Of a DNA stretch of 64,000 bases, positions 11,880 through 25,300 are shown piece by piece. Origin of the DNA: Limnoperna fortunei. Lineage: Eukaryota > Mollusca > Bivalvia > Mytilida > Modiolidae. A model generated the notes under the pieces. That model saw only the letters and a program-made list of their open reading frames with translations. It was not told the origin of the DNA and searched no databases. The position numbers were made by a program, and so were the translations under genes. The stretch covers positions 23,087,220 to 23,151,219 of the forward strand of contig OX104114.1 in assembly GCA_944474755.1 (NCBI GenBank), read 5' to 3'. How positions within the stretch are numbered: the stretch's first letter is position 1; the number at the start of each line of letters is the position of its first letter.

Positions 11880-12258
11880 ATTGTCGGCGTATTTATGTGG
11901 AGGTTGTTTGCCTTACAAATAAAAAGAACTGCTTACAGCGTATTGTAGAGCCTATGATCCTTTTGTAGATCCCAACAATTAGATTTTGAAATCGACAATT
12001 ATTTCCGTAAACTATTCAGCGTTTTGAAATGCAGCGGGGTTTTTTTATTTTGATGGGGTGAATTTTCATAGTTAATTTTGACTTTAATTAGAACGGAAGT
12101 CTAACTTAGTTGCAGTATATTTTTCTGCATATAAAACCCATCATTCTTTGTCGTTTGCGGTGGACGCGGGAAAAGTCACGAAAGTAGACGAACTTTTGTA
12201 AACAATTTTAGATCCCTTTAGAAACAAAAATGGCTAACTTACTATGGACCATGCGCAG
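11880..12258 (-). mobile_element. Partial copy of a long foldback element
   Basis: Shares ordered blocks with 23331-23800 read in reverse: 'ccttttgtagatc', 'aacggaagt', 'gcgggaaaagtc', 'acgaa', 'gtttgtaaacaa', 'aaaatggct'. Covers one arm and the centre; the second arm is missing. Short ATG frames here are not genes. Confidence 0.6.
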
Positions 12259-12779
12259 TAAGTAGTTTTTATTTGTCAAGATAAAAACCTCCAAAAAAAC
12301 ACGCCGCCTTTTCTTAGAATGTGTTTCATATTACTGAACTCCTCACCTGCATTTGGATTAACACTATCATCAAGTTTTTAAGTGGTCTTTGATAGATATG
12401 TAGAAGCAGTTTACTTCAGAGCCCAATTTGACAAATACGAGGATAAATACAGTCCATAGAGTCAAGCGACCTAAATACAAGGTATACAGGTATTTCTTTC
12501 TACAAATGCTGTGCTGATCAAATTACAGTTATGTTATGTATGTATAAATGTCTTATTATTCCGGAGAGAATTATAAGCAAGAATAACTGATGTATTTATG
12601 TCCGATTATCATCAGGTAACAAATCGTTTTTGAAACAAACATACTTATCGATCTATTTTGGTTTATTTGTAAGAACTAATCGCTCACTTGGAACTATATT
12701 AAAATTTTTGCGATATACAGTTACAGTCTAGTTGTTAAAGCTTTTAAGTTATTGTTAAAAAACTTAACATTTCTTCCAA

Positions 12780-14110
12780 AATTTTGGTTTAATTACAGTA
12801 ACTCCTATAAGGTGCCATCGGACAATTTCTGAAAATTAAATTTTTTGTAGGCCTTACCCTTTAGGGTAATTAAAAAATTTATCGTTTTACTCTATGTGCT
12901 TTATAGTCTAATTTATAATAAATACTGATTAGCTGTCCAAATTCGTAATTAAAGGGCAATAACACCTATTAAGAGTCCTCTTGCGATTTTGGACTAAACA
13001 CTGATTTGTAGGACTTGCTTGCTGATAATTTGTGCGATTTATATTTTCATTCTAGCTGTTTTCAAATTACAGGACATAAATGGAACATTTATAAAATATT
13101 GTCATTTAAGGGCAATAACTCATATAAGGAGTCATCTGATAATTTCAGACAAATTAAGTTAATTGTAGGGCTTATATTGGTGATCATTTTTGCCATTTAT
13201 GGTTCACTCTAGCTGTTATGGTTTTTAAGTTACAGAACAAAAAAAGTAAAATTTTATTAAAAATTGTCATTTAAGGGCAATAACTCCTATAGGAGTCATC
13301 TGAAAATTTCCGACTAATTAAGTGAATTGTAGTGCTTTTATTTCTAATTGTTTTTATATTTATAGTTTTACTCTATCTGTTATGGTTGTTACATGTAAGT
13401 TACAGGACAAAACGAAAAATTTCATAAAAAATTACCATTTAAGAGCAAAAAATCCTATAAGAAGTCATCTGACAATTTCAAAAGTATTCAGTGATTTGTA
13501 GGGCTTGTATTGCTGATCTATTTTGCTATTTATAGTTTCACTCTAGTTGTTTCAGCTTTTAAGTAACAGGACAAAAATTGAAAATTTCATTAAAAATTGT
13601 CATTTAAGGGCAATAACTCCTATAAGGAGTCATCTGACAGTTTCAGACCAATACAGTGAATTGTAAGACTTAAATTACTGATCATTACTGATATTTAGGT
13701 GACAGAACAAAAACGGAAAATTTAAAACAAATTGCCATTTAAGAGCTTTAACTCCTATAAGGAGTCATCTGACAATTTCAGAACATGCAGGGAATTGTAG
13801 GGCTTGCTGATCATTCTTGCTATTTACAGTCTTACTCTAGCTGTTTTAGTTTTTAAGTTACAGGACAAAAATGAAAAATTTTATTTAGAAAAATGTCATT
13901 TTAGGGCAATTGCTCATATAAGGAGTGATCTGACAATTTCACACCAATAAAGTGAATTGTAAATTGCTGATCATTTTTGCTATTTCCAGTTTCCTCCTAG
14001 CTCTTATAGTTTTCAATTTATATTGTAAATACCAAAAATTTTGTCAAAAATCGTCATAAAAGGGCAATAACTCCTACAGGAAGCGAAAACACAACTTCAC
14101 ACTAATAGAA
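12780..14110 (+). repeat. Satellite array, ~155-165 bp unit, about nine diverged copies
   Basis: The block 'gggcaataactcctataagg' with 'agtcatctgacaatttcag' returns near 12800, 12955, 13110, 13272, 13443, 13606, 13743, 13905 and 14060. Between blocks come 'gctgatcatttttgctattt', 'cactctagctgtt' and 'taagttacaggacaaaa'. Copies differ clearly, so the array is old. This unit resembles a repeat widespread in bivalves (recollection). Reading frames in it are accidental. Confidence 0.9.
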
Positions 14111-14159
14111 GCTATTGTAGACCTTTATGTGCTGATCAATTTGAAGAACGGTTTTCTCT

Positions 14160-14425
14160 GTAGCTATTATAGTTTTTGAGATGATAATCACAAACCTGCG
14201 TTGACACCCATGTTCTATTTTTAGTAACAGCGACCATCTTTGGATGGTTGATCCACATCATGTGTACAAATTTGAAACTAGGAACCCTAAGGATGATTGT
14301 GGCCAAGGTTGAAAAAATAGCCCAGTGGTTTCAGAGGAGATTTTTGAAAAAGCTTACGTCGGACGACAGACAACGGACGCCAAGTGATGAAAAAATCTCA
14401 CATGAACCTTCGGTCTAGGTGAGCT
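14160..14425 (+). repeat. Flanking unit of the satellite-bearing element
   Basis: Follows the array directly and ends in 'cttcggtctaggtgagct', a terminus I associate with dispersed bivalve repeats. It holds 'gaccatctttggatggttga' and 'cggacgacagacaacggacg'. It may be the non-repetitive end of one mobile element that includes the array (inference). Confidence 0.45.
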
Positions 14426-14429
14426 GAAA

Positions 14430-14780
14430 TTGGCAAAGGAAACTGACCGAACAATATATGAGCCAAAATTCATGGGACAGTTACAAATTCGAATATAGAC
14501 ATACATATACCACGCAAAAAACTAAAAAACAAAAACGCAAAAACACAAAGTGAGTAACCCGAAACCAATAAAAACCATGGATGCACTCAGTTGCTCCGGA
14601 AATGTAAGAAAGCAGTGCTTGCCTCTAATTAGAACCGTCGAGTTACTCATTGTCTTTCTAGAAAAAGGTCAAATCCAAGAATAGGAAAGATTAACTATGA
14701 CTCAGCGAAAATGTCCGATCGTATTTGAAAGATTGATTTCTCATAACGATCAATTATCTAATATAATAGATACAAACTGA
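14430..14780 (+). repeat. Dispersed intron repeat copy, outside a gene
   Basis: Contains 'gactcagcgaaaatgtccga', 'cgagttactcattgtc' and 'ataacgatcaatta', matching the copies at 29370-29790 and 46840-47130. Confidence 0.5.
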
Positions 14781-14949
14781 CTGTGGGTTTGTCTGTTTGG
14801 AATAATGTCTTATTTAAGCACAATTCAATTACGTTTGGTAGTTAGATATTTACTCTTCTTGGATACTCTTATGTTTTCTATAATACTGCGATTCCAAGAT
14901 CGTGCCTTACTGCGGACATGGTTTGAACGCTGTCAAATTTATTTGACAA

Positions 14950-16640
14950 AGATTGTCAGTTCTCCTGTTTAAATCCGAAAATCCAATCGGTCCTACATTT
15001 GAAAGTGTGCAACATTGCTGCCTATTTGATCCTTCATTTATATGAAGCGGACTTTAAATCACTTTTAGATGAGAAAAACCTTAAGCTAATTTAGCCTGTA
15101 ATATCTTAGCTTCTTTTACTCGGCGATGTTCTTTCATTAAACAATCACGATTTGCTGACATTATGCATCTCCTTTTTCCAAGAGAGCTTAAGATTTTGGA
15201 TACCTCAAAAACTTATAGTTCGTTTTATATTTAGAATTACATCTCGACATCGACACTCAAGGAAGACTTTCTACTAAATCCGACGACAAACTATTGTTTT
15301 AGCTTCGCATTGTCAACTTTTCCTTCTTGTGCAGCAATATATCATCCGCTATGACATATTGAGCTAACATTTGTTAACTAATACGTTATTCTAGAGCGAC
15401 TTCCTTGATTGAGCAGTCCGATTAACGCTGAACTTGCAAACATAAATTTCTGTTGCTTACAGTGTTGACTTCATTGAACAAATCTTATCTTAAATAATAT
15501 CAACAATTAATACATATGTTAAGAACGTGCAGTGAATAAATCTTTTTCCAAATAATGTTTTGCCTTGTAAAAAACTAACTTTAGATGGAAAACATGTTGC
15601 TTAAGCACACTTAAGTACTTAAGTAAACGTACATGGAATTCAAGCACAGTAATACGTAGTTTCTTTGTTGATATGCCAGTCACTAATTGTGGATAACTAC
15701 ATTACCCGCAAAATGATAATGATTATGTGTAGAAAAACACTGAAGTATCTATTTATGTTTATCCTGATGCTGCTTAAACATGACAAATATTTTATTGAGC
15801 CAGCAAATACCGCCTACAACAATAGTAATAGTAACTGCAAGAAATATGATATAGTGTTTTATAAATAAATTATTTATGTAGAGGTCACTTGATAATCTTA
15901 ATTACACATTGACTAACATTGAGAAGATTTGTGAAAATCAAAATAGGAGTTGGCATTCTTTCGTCTCCATATCAGAATCGAAGCTACATTGATTTGATGC
16001 AAACACTTCGTAAAATTCTGACATACATCGTTTCATAACACGATTTTCTATGTGTACCACCAAACCTTTAACGAATCTACTGATCACTGTTTTAACAGCA
16101 TTTTAAACGGAGCTTCCAAAATACCGTGACATTTGCTACTCTATCAGTTGCATAAATGATTAATACCTTAAAATTCTAAGAGGTCAGGATCTCTTCCCGA
16201 ATGCAACAGCATTAAAAACCTTGCTCTTTTACACTCTACACGGCAAAGCCCTCATATGCAGCTGTAAACCATGTTAAAGGTCTTGTAAAACACTGTTTTC
16301 TAAGACAAACAGAATGAGACGATGTAAATATCTGGTAATAAGGCATTACTGAATTTACTTTGTCATCAAATAAATCAAATAATCAAAATACTGTCAAATA
16401 TTATATTTTCTTATTTACAACATTTGCCAATTTTAACAGACTGTTAGCATTGAATGTAGATTAATTTTTCTCTCCTAGCTGATATGTTGTTGTACTCTTA
16501 TGAGCCTGAGTTTCTAGATACCTGCTAAAGAAAGAAGAACCAGACCTTTTATTTCACATTCCACTATATTGATGATGTTTTGTCACCATTTGCATTCTAT
16601 TAACCATGAAAAGCTTCAGGAAATCATTCTCTCTAATACG
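14950..16640 (+). mobile_element. Decayed reverse-transcriptase element with a YIDDV motif
   Basis: At 16494-16590 + strand frames give L-Y-S-Y-E-P-E-F-L and, after a frame change, F-T-F-H-Y-I-D-D-V-L-S: a polymerase catalytic block like that of the 'reverse transcriptase domain' proteins abundant in bivalve genomes. At 15178-15360 another piece reads P-R-E-L-K-I-L-D-T-S ... N-F/S-T-F-P, which in that family normally follows the YIDD block. Here it lies before it, so the fragments are rearranged or from two insertions. Stops and frameshifts throughout. Family resemblance is from memory. Confidence 0.6.
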
Positions 16641-16649
16641 ATCAGACAT

Positions 16650-18000
16650 TTGCGCTAAGTATAACATTCCATATTTTAATTAACTTTTATAAAAAACTTT
16701 TATAAAATTTCTTCATTCTGTCATTTCGTGTTTTTTCTATTCAATATTTTTACCCAGTATTATTCGGTAATTTATTATAATATAATTACTTTTAATTCTA
16801 CATCCACCATTTTTATTTGTATCTTAAAATTTACTAATTATGTTCCATTTTTTGTGACTGAAATACATTATTATAAACACAACTATTACTAGTAGCTAAT
16901 ATGTAGTTGTACGTGCGTCTTTTTCATTCAGCATTTTGTTTTCAGGAATTAATGCGAAATATATTTGTAGTAAAAAAAATATACAGGTCGTGTTGCATTT
17001 TATTTTGTTCATTTCAACATGGTTGAAAAGGCAATTAACGGAGTTAAAAAGAACTACTGTATAATATATATAGACGTATGTTATCTCGGCCAATTAAATT
17101 CGAAATTATAAGACATGCGGAAACAAGTTCATTACTATATACAAAATATGCTGATCTTAGTACTATAAAAAAGTTTCAATGATTATTCAGGAACAAACGT
17201 GTCTTTGACATACACCACAGATTCCTTCTTCAGTGTATGTATTCAATTTGACAATGAATTTGCAAGATTCGGCCTTACCGAAAGATGCATAGTTTTCTCG
17301 TAACAAACGCGCAAGCGGCTGTATTGCAAATAGACAAATTCGTCCTACTTCTCATCAATATTACTCGAGAGGGTTACAAACAATTGCACACAAAAACAAT
17401 TACAAATTACCATCCAAAATTGACATCCAGCATTGGTATCAAATTATTTTTTTATCTAAAGTTTGTAGCATAACTTCTAAACAATGTCACAATGTTATAC
17501 AATTGACGAAGCCATATGGGTTTTCGTAATGAGTTGAGCACACGGCAAAATTGTTGTCAAGCAAAAAAATTAAGATGTTGCTCGGCTACTTCAATGAGCA
17601 AAATACCAAAAAGAAAATACTTTTGATTTTAGAGCAGTCAATACAGAAGATTGAAAAAAAATAATGGTATGCTTGTCAGCAACGACATGTGACAACCAGA
17701 CTGTTAATTAATTCAGATCAGAGCTGAGTCAAATTCTTGCACAATAATAAGTCATACAAAAACAAGGAACACCAAACATATGGAATGGGTATTGTGACGG
17801 TATTTCGATCACCCTTTGTATTCATAAAATTTATCATAAAGGTCTATTATGTGCAAATAATGCTTGACAGTTAAAATTTCATGCGCTGGCATGGATGCAA
17901 AAACAATCCGTGGCTCATCACATTGCAAGTTAAAAAGCAAATATTATATTCAGAAGTGGAAAATTTCCCGAGGTACACGTTAACAGTTTGTTTTGCCTTT
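16650..18000. other. AT-rich spacer, nothing recognised
   Basis: No coding exon with splice sites and no clear repeat were found; only short accidental open frames. Confidence 0.5.
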
Positions 18001-18014
18001 TCTAGCGCTACAAT

Positions 18015-18190
18015 GAGCCTTCTCTTTTTTGAAATCTACAAAAGGGGTCTTTATCGTGCAAGGAGCGTGGCACTCTCCAAACACGTTACCCACTACGGTT
18101 CGCGGTCAGGCTTTCCGTATTATGACCTGACAACCCCCCCCCCCCAACGAAAGTGTCTCCCCTATCCGCCACCCCAGAGACTTCAGAGAC
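18015..18190 (-). mobile_element. Interspersed repeat copy ('tctttttgaaatctac' family)
   Basis: Contains 'ccttctctttttgaaatcta', 'tttatcgtgcaaggagcgtg' and a (C)10 tract at 18132-18144. Same family as 59090-59345 in this orientation, 24433-24620, and 34500-34700 and 45165-45395 in reverse. Clearly GC-richer than its surroundings; probably a SINE or DNA-element derivative. Confidence 0.6.
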
Positions 18191-18199
18191 ACAAACACC

Positions 18200-21100
18200 C
18201 CAGTTTACATATTAAATCACATAAATAGATAACATTTGAATTTAATACAGTAACTGAGGTCTAAGAAACGTTACTTAAACTATATTAAACGTATACAGTT
18301 ATTGCTATAACTATCGAGATAACTTCATTCATTCTTTTTCGTTTTGATGTTTTCGATATTGTTATATGGATTTAAAAGCCTTTATTATGAATTGATGTTT
18401 TTATATGTCATCAAAATCTCTTGCATGTAATAGGAACGATTGTATACATCCATACACAAAAGGTAGAAATAAAATATGTTTAGTTAGACTAGAATTTTAA
18501 TTATCAAAAACCTAAAGTATGCAAAACATACTTAACCACATTAAAAAAGGTAATTGTCATCATATACAATAATATTATGAAAACACTAGATGTATTGCTA
18601 TTGCAGGGAATTTAGTTTTCTGTATTTGTGATGGTCACCGAGTTATATAGGTGTTAACATGAACAGAATAATGGTTAAATTGTTGAAGTGAAATCTATTC
18701 CATCTTGAATTCATTTTGATATTGGATTACTTCTTATTTTATTTGTTTGATTTGTACGTTAAACAATGTGGAAGAAATAAAAAAGATTTCAGTATATACA
18801 TTTAGGTACACGATTATAGCTCAGTGTCATGATTGACTGAGAAAATGTCCTAGTGATGATTTAAACGCGTGTTGAATTTATATTGGACGTGGCTACATAT
18901 TTTATGACGTGTAGTAATGCACAAACAAGATGTATGAAACAAGGTTTAGACATTTAGAAATGTGACAAAAGAATTAAAGAATTTACAGTACTTAAACAGA
19001 TAATTTGTTTATCTTATTTACACAATTAAGCAGACATTATATTAATCTAAATAGTTTTGTCATCGGACTTCATAAATATGTTAAAATAATTAAAACGTTG
19101 TTGCGAATTTAAAGAATTGTTCATGCTGTTATTTCCATACCACTCAATTGTACACTGGGAAACTTAATTTAAAGTTTAAAATACTGAAGATTGTAATAAG
19201 CTTTGTAAAATATCAATCAAACCTATCTATAGATCAAGCGGAACATATATATTCGATTTTCATGTTTGGGCATAGTATGTGGTTTAAAGCTATACTTTCT
19301 TTGTTGAGTATATTTTCAATGAGTGTGAAAGTGTTATAAATGAAACATTTCATTGTCTTATATTAAATTGCTTAGTACTAAAGAAATACCGCTGTATGTG
19401 GAAACTGTATCAGTAGAATCCTTTAAATGCAAATAGCTGACGATACTTCAATTTATTAATGGTTGAAATAAAAGTTATCGCAATAATAAGTTTGGTATTG
19501 GCAGAAATAATGAAAATGAATTTTTAAGAAGGGAGGTAAATTGACCACAAATACCATTTTTAGCACTTTTTGACCAGCTTTTTCCAAATGTGCAAAAATT
19601 TAACTCAGAGACCACTATTTTTCTTTCCATCGCAAAAATGTATACCGATGGCTTTAGATTTTGAAAAAATTCAGAAAATTTCAGAATTTTTATAATCTTT
19701 CTTTTGGTGCTTTTTTATTCTCTTCTCTGTATACTCTATTATAAAACTAGAAATTAAAGTGCTTTACCCCTCAAAAATAATTTCTGAAAACCTTTTTATT
19801 TAGTTTAATTATTATGGCGAACTATATGGCGATTTTAAAGATAATTCCTTAACTAATTATTTACAGTGAAAGTGTCCTGCATACCCCTTAAAATGTGGGC
19901 ATACCATCAATACTCTTTATTGTATAATGATTTCAAATCATGTTTAAATATTACGCAGATATAGATAGCCTCGTTGCCTTTATATACAAAAACTGTATGA
20001 AGCAAAGGCCAGCCTAGAATTCAGCAATTTTTCTTGATTTATACAAACGCGTTGTATGAATTCTAGAGCACAATATTCTGTTATATGTTCTTAAAGACAT
20101 CGTTGTCAAGGACATTAAGTATCATGTTCAGATAAGAGCAGCTTTTAAAGTTGTATAGACACGATTTTAGAAATGGGATGTCTGTCTTTCAGTAAGTTAA
20201 TTAGATTATTGTGTCACATAAATACGTGATTTTAATCTCATTTGTTTTTATGTTAAAAATGTTCTAACAAAATAATTATCTTTTTCAATCAGCAATTTGC
20301 TTGACATTTTAACACAAGTGCATATTTTTGTCTTCTTTGTATCTTTTGTATTTTGTCTTTTATTTTGCATTATTGTTTATTCGTGTTTTCAATTAAAAAT
20401 TTATTAGTTACTATTTTGTACGTTGTAAGAATATTGTTGACTTTTTGTTTTAAAATACTGTCTTATTCGAGCTGTAACCCCCCTTTTGAAGAAATTAATT
20501 CTTTATTGCATAACAAACCGTTTAATGTGCAGATAGATACCAGTATTTAGTTTAAATTCTACTTCGATAATTCCCGTACATGTACATACGTTGACTTCCA
20601 CATCCTGATAAAATATACGAAAGAAGATATCATTATGATGATACATTTGATAATTGGTAACATATTGTTTTGTCCTCTGATATTTGTCGTGTAATTTTTT
20701 ACTAAGTAACATGTAGAATTAAATCTGTCTTGCGCTTGCCTACTTGCAGCCTTACTCTGTATTTGTACGAATAGTTTAATGTTGCAATGGTTTTTACTAC
20801 AATAAAAAAAACATACATAGTACAATACCTAAATTTATTCTATCCCTTTAGGCGATGTCTTACTATTAAGCAATTCATTCTTTTGTGGTTTGTTTATGTT
20901 TCCAATTAGCTTCATATTAATGCAACACACAGTTCGAGTCTGTTATATTTTAATATTGACAGCTAAAATATAAGACATGCAAGACGACATAATTTTCCCC
21001 ATTATACATTGATCATTTTTGTCCAGTACTATTCCTTTTAGCAACATCCTTTCGAGTAAAAAAATATCAAAGTTTATAAGACAATTAGAGTAATTGTTTA

Positions 21101-21880
21101 CTGCAAAAATAGCCCATATCCGTCACACAAAAAACACACTTACAAGGCAGCTCCTCTCGTTCTTGATTGTAAAACGACAGATGACACAAATGAAAGCAGG
21201 ATATGCTTAGTACTTCTGAGAACCCGATATCAAAACAAGCGCCACGATGGGTTCTTCTGGCTAACTTGTTCGTCGTATATTTTGTTTGATGTTTTTTACT
21301 CTTCTGTTCCCATGGCTTTGTTATTTCGTTAACTATTACCATATTGGGTGACTTATGAGGAGACTACTAACGTTTATGTAAGTTTAAAGCTATATTTTAT
21401 AATTTTAAACAACGAGTAGACGCATTAAATTACTATAAAGGACACTATTTACTCTCCCATTCTTACTTGTAATAGTTTAGTAGTTTTAGACAAATGTCAT
21501 GCTCATTTGTGCATTCTATTTTGCAATTTGTTTTATCACTTTTAAATGAGTTATTGTGTCCAATATTGTGTGAAAAACGATAGGCTGTATAAAAGGCTAA
21601 ATTATACGACCCTACCAAATACTGCGCGTTCTAAACTGTCAGTCAAAATTTTGTTTCTGTTTGTACTTTTTCTTCCCCTTACTTATTTGATTGTATACTT
21701 GTTTTCGTTCTGAATATAGCTTTCATTTGCTTGCTGTTCATTAAACAATCTATCAAAAATCCTGGATACAGCTGAAAGATACATAGAAGAATGTTCATAT
21801 TAAAATTTATAAATTTGTCAAAGTAAGCAGAATGAGTTATAATACGTAAGTTGACAGATAAACATATTCTGCTTGCAAAA
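18200..21880. other. AT-rich intergenic stretch, nothing recognised
   Basis: No exon-like segment with paired splice sites, no tandem array and no transposon protein fragment could be supported. Open frames up to about 88 codons occur on both strands without signal peptides or domain motifs. Confidence 0.5.
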
Positions 21881-21885
21881 ACATC

Positions 21886-21928
21886 GTGCAAATTCATGTA
21901 ACCATAATTATGTTACATGAATTTGCAC
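21886..21928. repeat. Perfect 17-bp inverted repeat
   Basis: gtgcaaattcatgtaac pairs with gttacatgaatttgcac around a nine-base loop. Lies about 240 bp before the gene B start. Confidence 0.75.
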
Positions 21929-21976
21929 TATATTAGTGGAAGTTAACTAATTTGTGGACACAAATTGCATTTTAAG

Positions 21977-21984
21977 TATAAAAA
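21977..21984 (+). promoter_or_regulatory. Candidate TATA box of gene B
   Basis: TATAAAAA, 195 bp before the assigned ATG. Suggestive position only: the transcript start is unknown and TATA-like words are common in this AT-rich DNA. Confidence 0.25.
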
Positions 21985-22158
21985 TGCAACTTTCATTATC
22001 GCTTTGCTGGCGTTAAGGTTTCCATTTGGTCAATTAAGTCATAAAATAATTCGCGTCGTTTAACTTCCTTGTATTTTCAAACTGTGTAAAGATTTGTTAG
22101 TAACTACAAATACAGGTTATTACTTGTTTGAAGGCTTTTGCATCTTTTTGTACTAATA

Positions 22159-22257
22159 ATGGATCCATTACATGAAAAGGAAACAGCAGCGATTGGGGAT
22201 TACGCTATTTTTTACAGGAATAGCCACGTTTATTCTGCTAAGTGTGATCCTAGTTGA
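22159..22257 (+). other. Overlapping upstream ORF on the gene B first exon (32 codons)
   Basis: ATG at 22159 lies 13 bases before the gene B ATG, in another frame, and reads to TGA at 22255. Its context (A at -3, G at +4) is stronger than that of the gene B start (T at -3, A at +4). If the mRNA begins upstream it could damp translation of gene B. It may be chance. Confidence 0.4.
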
Positions 22258-22312
22258 TGCGACTGTAACACGATGTGTCAATCAGGCATGTTCGTCTACA
22301 GCACTTAATCGG
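22172..22312 (+). CDS. Gene B exon 1: signal peptide and module 1 part i
   Basis: Start M-K-R-K-Q-Q-R, hydrophobic stretch at residues 10-29, then T-R-C-V-N-Q-A-C. Ends in phase 0 before gtaatg. This ATG is chosen because it alone gives a signal peptide in frame with the downstream module. Confidence 0.85.
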
Positions 22313-25300
22313 GTAATGTTTGGCCTACTTCATTTAATTGATTATTTGTGCATTGTTTAATTTAAAATTCAACAACCGTCAAATTAACAAAAAAATCGTT
22401 GTTTAAAATAAAAACCACGTCTGATAAATACTTATGCATGCAATTCATACGCAAATATTGTAAACAACACAAAAAAGTGAAATAAACAAATCAGTTAAAG
22501 TTTTCAATAGCATATTTTTACTAGTTATTGTCTGAAATATTTTTACATTATGACGTGTTATTTTTTTATTTCTTAACAGTACTGTGAAATTGTTGTCAAT
22601 AGTAAAGGACTACAGGGAACGTGTGTATCAGCTGCCAACGTACGTCATCAGATTTAAAACTTGTACATGTATATTTAGACCAGTTTACATAGGTTGAATG
22701 TGTCATTGATACCATGTGGTCACCAGTAAACCTTAGACTGATTCAATTATATTCTACACTCTATTATATGTATAATTATTCATCCTAAATATTCAGTTTT
22801 CTTACTGTTTTGATCGCCAGTTATCCATTATACTTGACTCATTTTAAGAAAATGATTGATTCATTTATTTATTTTATTGTTCAGCTATCAATATTGCAGC
22901 TATGTATGAGACGAGAACAAGATCACAATTAATAAATCAACCTCTTAAAAGGGGAAGAACGGGCACAAACTTTGGCTGCTGTATAAGAAAAGTAATAATA
23001 AATATATAATTTAAATCGTTCTTTCGAACAATAAACAGAAAGAAAGAATAAAAAAGAAACTACATGTGCCTGAATTAAAATACAATTTATATTTAACCGT
23101 CTACATTATTCGTTCTTGGTTTGATGAAATTTACAAATTTGAATGTAAAACTTTTTAGATAACTGTTAAAATAGAAAAGGTGAAAAGTAGGACACTTTGA
23201 CATTGACCTTAACACCCTTTGTATTTGTATAAAATCCATTTTACAATATAAATACATAAAAAAACATCCGGATATCTTTTGAATAAAAACGGTCATCAAC
23301 TATAGTATACGTAACGTGTTTGTCCAACGAGTTTTTACTTGACAAAATAGAAAACTGCTACAGCGTTTGGTCGAGGTAATGGTCCTTTTGTAAATCTCAT
23401 ATTACACTTTTTGAAATCAACAATTATTTTCCACAGTGAATCGGCGTTTTGATATGCGGCTGAATTTTCATTTGGATAGATCGAATTTTCATAGGAAGTC
23501 AGCCATTTTTTATTCTAAGGTGGTCTAATGTTGTTTACAAACGTTCGTCTGCTTTCGTGACGTACAATGGTATTCGGAAAAACCGCGAGACTTTTCCCGC
23601 CTCAACTGCAGACGTCATTACCCGAAGGATTTCGAATAGGCAACAATTTAATTTTCCTAACGTACACTTCCGTTCAAAACAAGGTCAAAATTTATTATGG
23701 AAAATTGCTGTATCAAAATGAAAATGCATTTCAAGTGTAATCTGAGATCTACAAAAGGACAAAACGCGGAAGCAGTTTTCCATTTTGTTAAATGTTAAAT
23801 GCAAAGTTAAAAAAAGAACTTGACGACCTCTTAACTTGTGTCCTTGACCGTGCTGAAGGTCATCGATTAACAAGAACATCCGGGGTGAAAATATGTGATA
23901 GTTACTGAGATATAGCTATTTACCCTATATTTTTAGTTTATACAAGGGAGATAACTTTTCCAAAAGTTAAATCATCTATTGTAGTTTTTATGACCTTAAT
24001 ATGCTCTACATTTTGGTAAAGATTTATTTCTGTAGCTCTTATGGTTAAGAAGGAGAATCGCACCCGCCACAATGTCAAACATTAGAATGTGACCTTGATC
24101 TTTGACCTTGGGACCTTTTTCAAGGTCAGTAAAAACTCCAAGTCTCAATCACCTATGGTTCATGGTTACAATGGTACAAAATATACAATTAAAAAAGAAA
24201 ATATTTCCGATAAGGAGTGTTTAAAATCCTGTGCGCGATATGTTACAAAGTATAGAAATCAATCACAGAAAATGCTGTTTTGTGACAGGGAAAATTACTA
24301 TATACAAAAAGTGTTTGGTGTGCCAGGGTAAACTGCCTAATGTCACATTACAAGAATAACAGGAAGGCTTTCCATTAGGAAAATGGAAAGCCTAAGTAAT
24401 AATGTGGAGAATGTAGCCTTTCAGCTACTACTTTGGGTATTTTTCTCGTGCCAGGAGCGTGAAACTCTTCAAACGCGTTTTCCATTGTAGTCCACTGTCG
24501 GCTTTAAGTTTAATAACAAGACAACACCACAACAAGAAGGCATTTCGCATCTTTAACCTGGGAAAAATCGGACAGCTCTGTTGGTCGACCACTGGGAACA
24601 ATACCAGTATGGTCCCAATAAAGGTAAAGGCGTTATTCTCTAATTTTGATGTAATATTTCAACCTCTTGACCGGTGTGGAAAATATAGTTCTCGTCACTA
24701 GTGAATTTGGTGTTTTCAGCAGTTGATTGGTTAAAAATAATAATGTCACAATAAGAACTCATTAACGTTAATTGGTGTTGGGAGAATATGTACTTCATTT
24801 CGCAAATTTAATACTTTTTAAAATTAGAGAAACAGAATCTTACATTAGTACACTTGGATTATCGGATTTCTCCAATCTCGATAGTTAAATTATAGAAATT
24901 TAAGTCCTCGCCAAGGATCGGACATAAAATTCTATAATTTAACTTTCTCGATTGGAAAAATCTGATAATCCACTCATACCAATGTAAGAGTCTATATATC
25001 TTGCACTGGTTTTAGAACTCGTCTTTTTTTACATAGTGTTGATAAGGACACAGCTACAATTGTAACCTGTTCAAAAAGTTGGCATCAGTTACAGGAATTA
25101 TGATTGTCATTCGAATCTGCTGAATTTTGGTATCAAAAGCCCTTAAATAACTAAAAAGTGTATGCGATGAAAGAGAACATTTTAAACACGGACAGCGGTC
25201 GCATTGTATCCCACAGTGATTGATTGCCTATACAATTGATATAACTTTTGTTTTGAGTTACCCAAATCAACTATCTTCTATCTACAGTATCTAAAATATA

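Noticed and set aside
12231..12254. Short first exon starting ATGGCTAAC with a gtaagt-like donor
   Set aside because: The sequence belongs to the foldback element, whose other copy at 23331-23800 has the same ATG-like end; no downstream exon fits.
17881..18228. 115-codon open frame on the + strand
   Set aside because: Lies across an interspersed repeat with a C10 tract; no splice sites, signal peptide or domain; the same repeat makes other false frames elsewhere.
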